From contig NZ_CP113063.1 in the NCBI RefSeq assembly GCF_026625785.1, positions 682,001 through 746,000 of the forward strand: DNA of 64,000 bases, written 5' to 3'. Source of the stretch: Gordonia sp. SL306. Lineage in GTDB: Bacteria; Actinomycetota; Actinomycetes; Mycobacteriales; Mycobacteriaceae. The notes under the pieces were generated by a model that saw only the letters and a list, made by a program, of their open reading frames with translations, did no database searches and was not told the DNA's origin. Below, piece after piece: positions 1 to 8,892 of this stretch (the stretch's first letter is position 1; each line of letters starts with the position of its first letter). The position numbers were made by a program, and so were the translations under genes.

Positions 1-3000
1 CGACCCCGTCTTCCAGTCGACCACCAACCAGCGCCCCCCGGCCTCGGCGAACACGGCATCGATCCGGCCGCGGATCACCGTCGGACCGATCACCGTCTCG
101 AACGGCACCTCCACCTCGGTCGGGCTGCGCTGTGCCCAGGGCGACGCCAGGAAGGCATCACGCAGCTGATCGAGGTCGGCGTCGGGTGACGCGGTCCCGT
201 CGGCGGCACCCGGCAACTCGTCGACATCGAGAAGGCGGGTCGCGCCGAACCACCGCTCGACCCAGGCGTGGAACGCGGTACCCCGGCGGGCCGTCGGGTT
301 GGGCTGATAGGGCGTCGGGCGCCGTAGCCGTCGAGCGAAAGCGGCCTCGTCGGTGTCGAGCTCCACGAGCTGGCTCACCGACAGATGCGTCGGCAGCTCC
401 ACGTCGACCTCCGCCTGATTGGTGCTGTGGTGTTCGGCCAGCAGGGCGGCCACCTCGGCGCGCCATGCGGCGATCTCCTCGTCGTCCTCTTCGTCTCCTG
501 TCCGGTCGGACGCCGGGGCATCGAACAGTGCCGGCGCGTCGCGATCGGCGATCGCATCGAGGACCAGACGGGCCGCAGCCGTCACCGCGAAGCGGCGCTC
601 GCCGAGCAGATCACGCGGCCACGACTCGCTGACGATCCGCTCTGCCAGCGGGTTGGCCGCACCATCGGTCGGCTCCGGTGCGTCGACATCGATCACCATG
701 TCGGTCGAGTCCACGTCGGGGTCGGCGATGGACGCCGACATGATGGTGCGGATCTCCTCGAAGAACGGTGAACCGCCTCGCGGCTTGTCGCCGGTCTCGG
801 ACCAGTGGTGAGCCGAGATCAACAATTCGTGCTTCGCACGGGTCAGGGCCACATAGAGCAATCTGCGATCCTCTTCGAGCCGCCGCCGGCCGATCGCCTC
901 CTTGTGTTCGGTGAGCGTCGTCTCGAGTTCCTTGCGATCCGACACCGACCGCAGATCCAAGGCCGGGAACCCCTCCGCATCGGTCCCGTCGGCCAGATCG
1001 CCGCGCAGCGCCGCAGGCAACTCCTTGGCGCTGCCCAGCCACGTCGTGTCGGCGCGACCGCCGGGAAAGATGCCCTGACACAGATGTGGCAACACCACGA
1101 CATCCCACTCGAGGCCCTTCGCGGCGTGCACGGTGAGGATCTGAACCCGCTGTTCGGCGACCTCGATCCGACCGGGCTCGAGCCCCTTCTCGATGGTCTC
1201 CGCAGTGTCCAGGAACGCCAGCAGCCCCGGCAGATTCGCTCCCGGCCGGTCGGCGTATGCGGTCACATAGTCGGCGAAGGCGTCCAGGTGTTCACGCCCG
1301 GTGATCGCACCGCGCATGCGATGAGCCCGGATCTGCGCCTCCACCGCCACTCCGATGGTGTGTTCGACGTCGGCCACCAGTTCGGGGAGCGGTTGACCGA
1401 TCCGGCGACGCAACGACTCCAGCTGCGCGCCGAAGGCGCGGATACGGGCGTATCCCTCGCTGCTGTAGCGCTGTGCGTCACCCGGATCGACGATGGCATC
1501 CGCGATCCCGGCACGGTCGACGATCTCCGTGGGCAGGACCGCGTCGAGGGCATCGTCGAGCTCCTCCCGGGACGCCACCACGCCGGTCGAGCCATACGAC
1601 TCCACCGCGGCCAACTCGGTCGCGCGTCGCCACAGCGTTGCCAGATCACCGGCGCCGAGTTGCCATCGTGCACCGGTGAGCAGGCGCATCGCCGCGGTAC
1701 CGGCCATCGGGTCGGCGATGACCCGCAACATGGCAACGATGTCCTCGATCTCCGGGACATGGAGCAGGCCGCCGATACCGACGACCTCGGCAGGGATGCC
1801 CCGACTCTCCAACTCGGCAGCCAACGGGGCGGAATCCTCGTTGCGCCGCACCAGGATTGCCGTGGTGGGCGGCGGCGCGCCGGCAATCTCGGCGTCCCGG
1901 TAGTGCCGCTCCACACGATCAGCGACCCAGTTCCGCTCGTCGACGACGGTGTCGGCGAGTGCGAGTCGCACCGAACCGAGCGGGGCGTCGGGACGCGGTC
2001 GCAACACACTGACGGGTATCCCCCGGCGACGCAGTTCGTCCGACGTCTCGTTCGCGAGGCGCAACGCGTGGACGGCATTTCGCCAGCTGGTGAGCAATTC
2101 CAGCCGAACGGCGGGCGACGAGTCGGACTGTCGGAAGTCGTCGGTGAACCTGGGGAGATTGGCCGCCGACGCCCCACGCCACCCGTAGATGGACTGGATG
2201 GGGTCACCGACGGCGGTGACTGCAACGCTCCCGACACCACCGCGCCCGCGTGTGGGCGCCGACCCGCGGCGGCCCGGCGCCACGCCGAACAAGGTCGCCA
2301 GCAGGATCCGCTGCGAGTGACCGGTGTCCTGATATTCGTCGAGGAGCACCGCCTTGAACGATTCACGTTCGGCGGCAACCACTTCAGGATTTCGCATCAC
2401 CAGTCGCGCCGCCAGCGACATCTGACTGCCGAAGTCGAGCGCGGTGGCCGCCCGCATGGATTCCGACAGCGCCTCCACCATCGGGATCAGTTCGCGCCGT
2501 TCGTCGATGACGTCGCGCACCTTCAGCAGGGCCTGGGTCGGCGTGTCGCGCTGGCGTGGACCCTTCGGCAACGTCTCGATCAGTTGATAGAGGTCGTCGC
2601 CCGTGCGTCTCAGGTCGTCCATGTCGACGAGGTGCTCGGCCATCTCCCCGTACAGCTTCAGCACTGCCTCGGTGACACTGGCCGGGACCTTCTTCGTCTG
2701 CAGCTCCCCGGTCCAGTTCGCGACCACCGAGAACGCCATCTGCCACAGCTCGGTCTCCGACAACAACGTGGAATTCGGCTCCACCGGCAGCAACAGACCG
2801 TAGTCGGCGATGAGCCGCCCGGCGTACGCGTGGTACGTGCTGACCTCCGGGTCACCGCCGCTCAGGCGCGCAGTGATGGCACCATCGGGATCCCAGCTGC
2901 GCAACGCGGACGACCCTGCCAGCATCGACAGTCGACGCCTGATGCGGGCCCCCAGCTCACTGGCCGCCTTGCGCGTGAAGGTCAGTCCGAGCACCTCATC

Positions 3001-3204
3001 GGGTGCGACGAGACCGTTGGCCACCAGCCACACCACCCGGGCCGCCATGGTCTCCGTCTTACCGGCCCCCGCCCCCGCGACGACGAGGATCGGCTCCATC
3101 GGCGCCTCGATCACGGCGACCTGTTCGGGCGTCGGTGTGGGCAGCCCGAGGGCAGCGGCCAGCGACACCGCGGAGATCCTCGACCTCACGAGCCGGTCAG
3201 TCAT
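1..3204 (-). CDS. adnB: AdnB subunit of AdnAB helicase-nuclease (partial, 3' end outside window)
   Basis: UvrD/RecB-type ATP-dependent motor with a C-terminal RecB-family nuclease. With AdnA it resects double-strand breaks in the cytoplasm. The ATG at 3204 overlaps the adnA stop by 8 bp (ATGACTGA), so the two are translationally coupled. 1,068 codons are present and the frame is still open at base 1. The Walker A loop AGAGAGKT lies at about residues 43-50. The last visible residues carry the nuclease motif: GRID (Asp1049) and VVDWKTG (Asp1063, Lys1065). From the usual family length (about 1,100 residues, from memory) only the final few dozen residues are missing. Family identity is very secure; the assignment as AdnB rather than another UvrD-like protein rests on gene order and the nuclease domain. 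Confidence 0.95.
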   Translation of the reverse strand, partial: MTDRLVRSRISAVSLAAALGLPTPTPEQVAVIEAPMEPILVVAGAGAGKTETMAARVVWLVANGLVAPDEVLGLTFTRKAASELGARIRRRLSMLAGSSALRSWDPDGAITARLSGGDPEVSTYHAYAGRLIADYGLLLPVEPNSTLLSETELWQMAFSVVANWTGELQTKKVPASVTEAVLKLYGEMAEHLVDMDDLRRTGDDLYQLIETLPKGPRQRDTPTQALLKVRDVIDERRELIPMVEALSESMRAATALDFGSQMSLAARLVMRNPEVVAAERESFKAVLLDEYQDTGHSQRILLATLFGVAPGRRGSAPTRGRGGVGSVAVTAVGDPIQSIYGWRGASAANLPRFTDDFRQSDSSPAVRLELLTSWRNAVHALRLANETSDELRRRGIPVSVLRPRPDAPLGSVRLALADTVVDERNWVADRVERHYRDAEIAGAPPPTTAILVRRNEDSAPLAAELESRGIPAEVVGIGGLLHVPEIEDIVAMLRVIADPMAGTAAMRLLTGARWQLGAGDLATLWRRATELAAVESYGSTGVVASREELDDALDAVLPTEIVDRAGIADAIVDPGDAQRYSSEGYARIRAFGAQLESLRRRIGQPLPELVADVEHTIGVAVEAQIRAHRMRGAITGREHLDAFADYVTAYADRPGANLPGLLAFLDTAETIEKGLEPGRIEVAEQRVQILTVHAAKGLEWDVVVLPHLCQGIFPGGRADTTWLGSAKELPAALRGDLADGTDAEGFPALDLRSVSDRKELETTLTEHKEAIGRRRLEEDRRLLYVALTRAKHELLISAHHWSETGDKPRGGSPFFEEIRTIMSASIADPDVDSTDMVIDVDAPEPTDGAANPLAERIVSESWPRDLLGERRFAVTAAARLVLDAIADRDAPALFDAPASDRTGDEEDDEEIAAWRAEVAALLAEHHSTNQAEVDVELPTHLSVSQLVELDTDEAAFARRLRRPTPYQPNPTARRGTAFHAWVERWFGATRLLDVDELPGAADGTASPDADLDQLRDAFLASPWAQRSPTEVEVPFETVIGPTVIRGRIDAVFAEAGGRWLVVDWKTGS

Positions 3205-6200
3205 CGATCACCGTCTTGCCACGCAGTTGCGCCGGACAGCTGGTGGCCAGCGCGCAGTGGGCACATCCGGGGTTGAGGGTCGCGGCAAAGACCGGACCGA
3301 CGCTGGCCCGGGCTGCCTTGCGTACCACCGAGATCCACTCGTCCACCCGATCCGAGGTGAGAGGCTCCTGGACCCGTTCCGTTGCGCCGCTGTTCCGGTT
3401 CGCCGCCGAGACGTACACCAGGCGACCGCCGCCGGGGGCGGCGCCGGTGCCCTCGACCCCGCCCAGTGCCAGTGCGAGTTGATAGGTCGCCAGCTGTGCG
3501 TGATCGTGCGCATCCGCCTTGGTGATCGCGGTCTTCGCAGTCTTCACGTCGACCACCACCGGCCGACCGTCACGGTCGCGTTCGAGACGGTCGATCCGGC
3601 CGCGTAGGCGCACCGGCACCTCCGGATCACCGTCCGCGCCGCTGTCGGCATCTCCGGCCGGCAGGGTCGCGTCGATCTCCGCCTCGACACCCATCTCCGA
3701 CAGCTCGTCACGCGAGAGTCGCAGCCAGTCACGGAAATTCGTCAGCATCGCCTCGGCCCGCTCGAGTTCCCGCACCGAGTACCACGCCGCCCCGGTATCG
3801 ACCCGGTCCCAGATGCCGCGCAGCGCAGCCGTCACCTCGGCAGGCTCGATCTGGCCGGCCACGGCCTGCACCAGGGTGTGCACCAAGGTCCCGGTCAGCG
3901 CAGGCGTGCCGTCGCCGTCGCGTCCGCCATGCCGTTCGAGAACCCAACGCAACGAACATCGCGTCAACGACTCCACGTTCGACGGCGACAACATCACCGG
4001 CCCGCGGTCCGGAGTCCACAGGGCCGCATCGGAACTCGGTCCCGCCAATCCGTACCAGTCCTTCGGAGCGGCACCGGGAATATCCGAGTCGGCGAGTTCG
4101 GCGAGCAGTTCGGCGGCGGCCCGCGTGCGCGCATCGAGCTCGGCCGCATTCGGCCCGCTCGCTCCGCTCCCGGCGCCGGCCACATTCGGCCCGCTCGCTC
4201 CGCTCCCGGCGCCGGCCACATTCGGCCCGCTCGCTCCGCTCCCGGCGCCGGTGACATTCGGCCCGCTCGCTCCGCTCCCGGCGCCGGTCACCACTGCGGA
4301 CCGCAACGTCGCGATCAACGACGGCAACGACAACACTCGATCGACGCCGGGATCCAGCGGCAATTCCGCGAACGGCTCGGCCGGTTCCCCGTCGACCGCG
4401 TCCGCCGAGCCCTCCCGACGTGTGGCGAGGGCATCCGCGATCTCCGCGACGAACCGCGACGGCGACGCATCGCCGCTCCCGTCCTCCACGGCCGTCACCA
4501 GCAGACGACGCCGCGCCCGGGTGCACGCCACCAGCAGCAGCCGCCTCTCATCGGCCAGCGCAGACGTGGTGCGGGCCACCGTGTCCAGCGCCTCCGGATC
4601 CACTCCGTCGAGCAGATCGACCAGCTGACCCGTCCCCAGCACACTGCCCCGGCTGCGCAGCGACGGCCACAGACCGTCCAGTACGCCGGCCACCGCGACG
4701 ACGTCCCACTCGCGGCCCGCGGCGGCATGGGCCGACAGCACGGTCACCGCGTCGGCACCCGCACCCGGAACGCGGCTGTCCCGTGGGATCTGCAGTGCCG
4801 CAAGGTATCGGACAAAACCGGCAGGTCCCGCCGCAGGCAGGTTGTCGGCGAATCCCGCGGCCGCCTCGAACATCGCCATCACCGCGTCGAGATCGCGGTC
4901 GGCCTGCTCCCCGGCCGGGCCACCGCGGATCGCACTCGCCATCCACCGACGTTCCAGACCGGTCGCCTGCCAAGCCGCCCACAGGGTTTCCTCCACGCCG
5001 CGGCGTGCCACATCTGCGCGATGGGCGGCATCGACCACCTCGAGTACGCGCACCAGCGGCCGAGCCTCGGCGTCGGTCAGAGCTCGGAGATAGCGCTCGG
5101 CCTCCATGCGGTCGAGGATCGCGCGCCGCAGGGCGATCAGCGAATCGGTGGCCGCTCCGCCGTCGCCCGTCCGCTCGTCGAAGCGGCGGACCCCGCGACG
5201 CAGTCGGCGCATGGCGCCCGGGTCGGCGCCGCCGACGGGACCGGACAGCAATGCGACCGCGTCCTCCACCGCGAACGCCTCCACGGCCTCGTCGTCGGAC
5301 AACCCTCGTGCGGTGACGGCGCGCAAAACCTGCATCAGCGCCGCGACAGCACGCTGACGGTGCAGCGGCAGGTCGCTGGTCGGCGTGGTGACCGGGACAC
5401 CCGCGGAACGGAATGCGCGACGCAACGCCGGCAACGCCAGCGATACCGACCGCACGATCACCGCCATCCGGGACCACGGGACCCCCGAGAACAAGTGCGC
5501 GCGACGCAACAGGTCAGCGACCGCGGTGGCCTCCTTGGCGCCCGAACTGAAGACCCTGACCTCGGCTCCGCCAAGCGGGTCGTCGTTCGGGTCGGTTCCG
5601 TCCCACCTCACCTCCGGCGGCAACGGATAGGGATGAGGACGAGCCCCCGGGAGCCGCGACACCAACGCCTTGCCGACCACGGCGACCGCCGGATGATTTC
5701 GAAAACCTTGTGTCAGCACGATGTCCCGGTCGGAACCGCGGTCGGCCAGCTCGTCGGCGAACCGAGGGCTGGCACCCCGGAAACCGAACACCGACTGATC
5801 GGTGTCGGCGGCGATCACGGTCGAATCGGTGCCGGTGCCGATCAGCGTCACCAGCGCCGATGCCTGCGGATCGAGATGCTGAGCATCGTCGACCAGGAGA
5901 TGCCGGATTCGTCGGCGCTGACCGGCGAGAAGATCGGGGTCCGTGGCGAACGCCGACAGGGCCGACCCGACTAGTTCCGCGGCATCGACCGCGGGCGCCG
6001 AAGCGCCCGGGGCGTCGGCGCCGACCGCGCCGCGCAACAGCATGTTCTGCTCGTACTGGCCGTATGCCCGGCCGGCCGCCACCCACTCCGGGCGGCGATG
6101 ACGGCGGCCCAGGGCGGACAGTTCCTCCGGGCCGACCCCACGTTCGGCGGCGCGCATCATGAGATCGCGCAACGCCTGTGCGAACCCATCGGTGCCCAGG

Positions 6201-6760
6201 GCCGGCCGCAGCCGATCCGGCCAATACTCTGCGCCGTCCTCGAGGTCACCTGCCAGCAGTTCACGCAGCACCATGTCCTGTTCGGAGCCGGTGATCAGCC
6301 GGGGCGGCGGATTTCCGTGCGCCGAAGCCTGCAAGCGGAGGACGGCGAACGCGTAGGAGTGGACCGTGCGCACCAAGGGCTCCCGCAACGCGTGGCCGGC
6401 GCCGTCGGCATCACCGCCCGGCCGCGCCGCCAGCACCCGGCGGGTGATCTCCTCACGGAGCATTCCCGCGGCACGTCGCGACGACGCCAGGACCAGCACC
6501 GACTCGGGATCCACCTCGGGCCGCACCAGCCGGGACACCGCGGCGTCGACGATCAGGGCAGTCTTCCCGGTGCCCGGACCGCCGTGGACGCGGATCGGCG
6601 ACCACGGACGTCCGGGATCCGCCGACGACGAACCGCTGATCGCATCCTCGACGTCGGCAGGCCACTGCCGGGCGGCATCGTCGGCGCCGACCCGGGTGGC
6701 GATCAGTCGGGTGCGCAGCGCGGTGCCCGCCCCGGGCGTGGAATCGACGCGACGTGCCAT
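3197..6760 (-). CDS. adnA: AdnA subunit of AdnAB helicase-nuclease
   Basis: 1,187-residue partner of AdnB in end resection. Walker A GGPGTGKT lies at residues 60-67. The C-terminal nuclease has GRIDRLE, VVDVKTA and QLATYQLAL. The Fe-S 'staple' cysteines are an upstream Cys in TRCSLRW and the terminal CAHC-x5-C set (about residues 1166, 1169, 1175). The protein is over 100 residues longer than mycobacterial AdnA as I recall it. Part of the excess is a Gly/Ser-rich tract at about residues 825-873 made of four copies of a 12-residue unit (GAGSGASGPNVA-like), placed between motor and nuclease regions where a linker is expected. The gene leads an adnA-adnB pair and is divergent from the hydrolase at 6864. 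Confidence 0.95.
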   Translation of the reverse strand: MARRVDSTPGAGTALRTRLIATRVGADDAARQWPADVEDAISGSSSADPGRPWSPIRVHGGPGTGKTALIVDAAVSRLVRPEVDPESVLVLASSRRAAGMLREEITRRVLAARPGGDADGAGHALREPLVRTVHSYAFAVLRLQASAHGNPPPRLITGSEQDMVLRELLAGDLEDGAEYWPDRLRPALGTDGFAQALRDLMMRAAERGVGPEELSALGRRHRRPEWVAAGRAYGQYEQNMLLRGAVGADAPGASAPAVDAAELVGSALSAFATDPDLLAGQRRRIRHLLVDDAQHLDPQASALVTLIGTGTDSTVIAADTDQSVFGFRGASPRFADELADRGSDRDIVLTQGFRNHPAVAVVGKALVSRLPGARPHPYPLPPEVRWDGTDPNDDPLGGAEVRVFSSGAKEATAVADLLRRAHLFSGVPWSRMAVIVRSVSLALPALRRAFRSAGVPVTTPTSDLPLHRQRAVAALMQVLRAVTARGLSDDEAVEAFAVEDAVALLSGPVGGADPGAMRRLRRGVRRFDERTGDGGAATDSLIALRRAILDRMEAERYLRALTDAEARPLVRVLEVVDAAHRADVARRGVEETLWAAWQATGLERRWMASAIRGGPAGEQADRDLDAVMAMFEAAAGFADNLPAAGPAGFVRYLAALQIPRDSRVPGAGADAVTVLSAHAAAGREWDVVAVAGVLDGLWPSLRSRGSVLGTGQLVDLLDGVDPEALDTVARTTSALADERRLLLVACTRARRRLLVTAVEDGSGDASPSRFVAEIADALATRREGSADAVDGEPAEPFAELPLDPGVDRVLSLPSLIATLRSAVVTGAGSGASGPNVTGAGSGASGPNVAGAGSGASGPNVAGAGSGASGPNAAELDARTRAAAELLAELADSDIPGAAPKDWYGLAGPSSDAALWTPDRGPVMLSPSNVESLTRCSLRWVLERHGGRDGDGTPALTGTLVHTLVQAVAGQIEPAEVTAALRGIWDRVDTGAAWYSVRELERAEAMLTNFRDWLRLSRDELSEMGVEAEIDATLPAGDADSGADGDPEVPVRLRGRIDRLERDRDGRPVVVDVKTAKTAITKADAHDHAQLATYQLALALGGVEGTGAAPGGGRLVYVSAANRNSGATERVQEPLTSDRVDEWISVVRKAARASVGPVFAATLNPGCAHCALATSCPAQLRGKTVIDD
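4143..4286. repeat. Four tandem 36-bp repeats inside adnA
   Basis: Units start at 4143, 4179, 4215 and 4251. They are near identical, differing at one or two bases at the unit start (gccg, gcca, gcca, gtga). The 36-bp period keeps the reading frame and encodes the 12-residue Gly/Ser-rich unit of AdnA. The near identity at DNA level, including third positions, indicates recent expansion. Confidence 0.95.
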
Positions 6761-6863
6761 GACCCTATGGAATCACGGGGCCACGACACCGCTGGGCGCT
6801 CGACCCCCGTGCGTGCCCGATCCTTCGATGTCGGGCCCCCTGGCATGCGGCAGGATGGCAGTC

Positions 6864-7664
6864 ATGTCGTTGACCACCTACGTCTTCGGGACCGACACAC
6901 CCGAGGCACCGCACGTCCTCGCCATCCACGGGCTCACCGGCCACGGCAGGCGATGGGAGTCACTCGCCGCCGATCACCTCACCGACCTGCGGGTGATCTC
7001 CCCCGACCTGCTCGGGCACGGGCACTCGCCGTGGGTGCCGCCGTGGTCGTTGGAGGAACACGTCGCGTCGCTGGTCGACGTGGTCGACCAGTACATCCCG
7101 GTGGCCGCCCGGCCGTTCGTCATGGTGGGGCACTCGTTCGGGGGCGCCGTCGCGGTGCGCCTCGCCCAGCGGTTGGGCAGCGGATCGGTGCGCGGACTGG
7201 TCCTGCTCGACCCGGCCCAGGGCCTCGATCCCGCCATGGCCCTGCAGGTCGCCACCGACAGCCTCGAGCACTGGGACTACCCGGATGCGGCGGCCGCCAA
7301 GTCGGCCAAACGCGCCGAAGGATGGGCAGACATCCCGGAATTGCTGTTGGACAAGGAGATCGAAGATCACCTCACCGACAGCGCACCGGGGCGGGTGGGC
7401 TGGCGGGTATCCGCCCCGGCCGCGGCCACCGCGTGGAGCGAGATGGCCAGTGACGCCGCGGTGCCGCCGCCGGGTCTACCGACGACGGTCGTCGTCGCCG
7501 ATCGGGTCGACCCACCGTTCGTCCGGCCCGCCTTTCTCGAGGCCTGCGCCACCGACCGCCCTGACTCTGTGGAGATCGTGCACGCCGATTGCGAACACAT
7601 GGTGCCGTTCCTGGCGCCCGAGCTCACCGCGCGAGTCATCCGGTCGATGGTCGATCGGGGCTGA
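6864..7664 (+). CDS. Alpha/beta hydrolase (LipV-like)
   Basis: 266-residue alpha/beta-hydrolase fold protein. The oxyanion-hole region HGLTGHG is near the N-terminus, and the nucleophile elbow GHSFGG follows in MVGHSFGGAVAVRL. A late His lies in the CEHMVPF segment, and candidate Asp residues are present. Position next to adnA and the ATL gene matches M. tuberculosis Rv3203 (lipV) in remembered gene order, so lipase/esterase activity is plausible but the substrate is unknown. I chose ATG 6864 because AGGA lies about 8 bases upstream; an in-frame ATG at 6855 would add three residues. The stop is separated from the next gene by one base, so the two are probably co-transcribed. Confidence 0.85.
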   Translation: MSLTTYVFGTDTPEAPHVLAIHGLTGHGRRWESLAADHLTDLRVISPDLLGHGHSPWVPPWSLEEHVASLVDVVDQYIPVAARPFVMVGHSFGGAVAVRLAQRLGSGSVRGLVLLDPAQGLDPAMALQVATDSLEHWDYPDAAAAKSAKRAEGWADIPELLLDKEIEDHLTDSAPGRVGWRVSAPAAATAWSEMASDAAVPPPGLPTTVVVADRVDPPFVRPAFLEACATDRPDSVEIVHADCEHMVPFLAPELTARVIRSMVDRG

Positions 7665-7665
7665 C

Positions 7666-7968
7666 ATGGCGGCGGTCACCGACGACGAGGTCGAGCAGGT
7701 GCGCGCGCTCGTCGGCGCGATCCCGGTCGGTCAGGTCACCACCTACGGCGACCTGGCGGCGGCCGTGGGACTCTCCAGTCCTCGGATCGTCGGATGGATC
7801 ATGCGGACCGACTCGGCCGACCTGCCGTGGCATCGCGTCATCTCCGCGAGCGGGAAACCTGCTGCCCACCTGGCCGGCCGACAACTCGAACGCCTACGGG
7901 GCGAAGGGGTACCGGTCCGCGACGGCAAGGTGATCCTCCGTCAGTGCCGGTGGACGCCGATCGGGTGA
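7666..7968 (+). CDS. Alkyltransferase-like (ATL) DNA repair protein
   Basis: 100-residue protein of the MGMT/Ada C-terminal family. It has the helix-turn-helix core IPVGQVTTYGDLAAAVG and the active-site motif as PWHRVI instead of PCHRV. The Trp in place of the methyl-accepting Cys is the hallmark of alkyltransferase-like proteins. These bind O6-alkylguanine without repairing it and hand the lesion to nucleotide excision repair (family knowledge). Start ATG 7666 follows the hydrolase stop by one base. It corresponds to Rv3204 in gene order. It should not be annotated as an active methyltransferase. Confidence 0.92.
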   Translation: MAAVTDDEVEQVRALVGAIPVGQVTTYGDLAAAVGLSSPRIVGWIMRTDSADLPWHRVISASGKPAAHLAGRQLERLRGEGVPVRDGKVILRQCRWTPIG

Positions 7969-7973
7969 GCGCG

Positions 7974-8126
7974 TGGTCTCGATACGCTGCCCCGCTTCGC
8001 TCGGCGGCTACTCGACCAGCGGAACAGGACGCGGCTACTCGACCAGCGGAACAGGACGGCGCCCTCGATCTCCACTGCCGATCGAGTGGCCGGCGAGCCG
8101 CCAGGCGAGCCGGTGTATCGAGATCA
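7974..8126. repeat. Interspersed palindromic (REP-like) element, copy 1
   Basis: The ends form an imperfect inverted repeat: TGGTCTCGATAC at 7974-7985 against GTATCGAGATCA at 8115-8126 (one mismatch). An inner CTACTCGACCAGCGG is partly mirrored by CCGATCGAGTGG. A second copy with the same termini is at 59858-59984. The left arm carries a 27-bp perfect tandem duplication (8005-8031 and 8032-8058, beginning CGGCTACTCGACC). It occupies the gap between convergent genes and may form a large hairpin. Confidence 0.85.
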
Positions 8127-8145
8127 TCCGCCACGACAACGACTT

Positions 8146-8892
8146 TCAGCGACGGACCACGGCGTTCCGCCGATACGGGCTCACCGCGGCGCGCATCCGG
8201 GTGACGATCAGATCGACGATCCGGCGATCCGCGCCGAGCGGATCGGCGACCGCGTCGGCACCGTGGGTGTGCAACCGGTTGTGGAACAGGCCCGGCGCCA
8301 GCAGATGACTCGCGATCACCACACGGCGACCTTGTCGGGAGGCACGCTCGAGCGCTTCCGGCACCGATGGTGATGCGGTCGCGATGAACCCCACCTCCAC
8401 CCGCCCGCCGATCAGCGACTCGAGCTGGCGTGCCGCGAGATGAACCTGACCGCAGGCACTTTCGTCAGAAGACCCGGCAGCGGCCAGCACCACGGCGTCG
8501 CCCGGCACCCAGCCCGCCTCGATCAGCCGTAGCCGCGCCACCGCCGCGATGGCGGGGTCCGGTCCGAGCGCGCGGGTCACCACAGTGTCCGCCCGGCCCG
8601 CTTCGACGACGTGCCGGGGGATGTCCTTGCGCACGTGATATCCCGACGCCAGGAAGGCGGGCACGAGAACAGCCGGCCGATCGACATCCGCGATCACCTC
8701 GGCAGGTGTCGGTCCGAGCACGTCGACGAACGCTGTCCGGGTGGTACCGATCCGATCACTGACCGCCTCGGCGATCTCGGCGATCACGTTGACACCATGC
8801 GGGTTCCGGGTGCCGTGGGCGACCAGGACGGGACTGATGTCGCGAAGTCGGTCCCCGGTCGGCAAGATCGGGTCGCTGTTCCTGCGCGTCAT
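8146..8892 (-). CDS. Sirohydrochlorin chelatase, CbiX family (two-domain)
   Basis: 248 residues. The first CbiX half has VAHGTRN (His26) and SGYHVRKDIP (His86), the metal-site histidines of this family. The second half has the matching ASHLLAPGLFHNRL (His196, His204), so this is the long, internally duplicated form. Its role is probably Fe insertion into sirohydrochlorin, giving siroheme for NirB; cobalt chelation cannot be excluded from sequence. The ATG at 8892 overlaps the stop of the upstream HemD-like gene (ATGA), making it the last gene of the narK-nirBD operon. Remembered M. tuberculosis Rv0259c sits in the same context. Confidence 0.88.
   Translation of the reverse strand: MTRRNSDPILPTGDRLRDISPVLVAHGTRNPHGVNVIAEIAEAVSDRIGTTRTAFVDVLGPTPAEVIADVDRPAVLVPAFLASGYHVRKDIPRHVVEAGRADTVVTRALGPDPAIAAVARLRLIEAGWVPGDAVVLAAAGSSDESACGQVHLAARQLESLIGGRVEVGFIATASPSVPEALERASRQGRRVVIASHLLAPGLFHNRLHTHGADAVADPLGADRRIVDLIVTRMRAAVSPYRRNAVVRR

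Noticed and set aside
132-3276. Long plus-strand open frames opposite adnB (for example 805-3276)
   Set aside because: They are Arg/Gln-rich shadows of adnB in high-GC DNA. The minus frame carries the Walker A and nuclease motifs and continuous similarity.
7974-8126. Insertion sequence or CRISPR origin for the palindromic elements
   Set aside because: There is no transposase, no spaced direct-repeat array and no target-site duplication that I can see; they are simple hairpin repeats.
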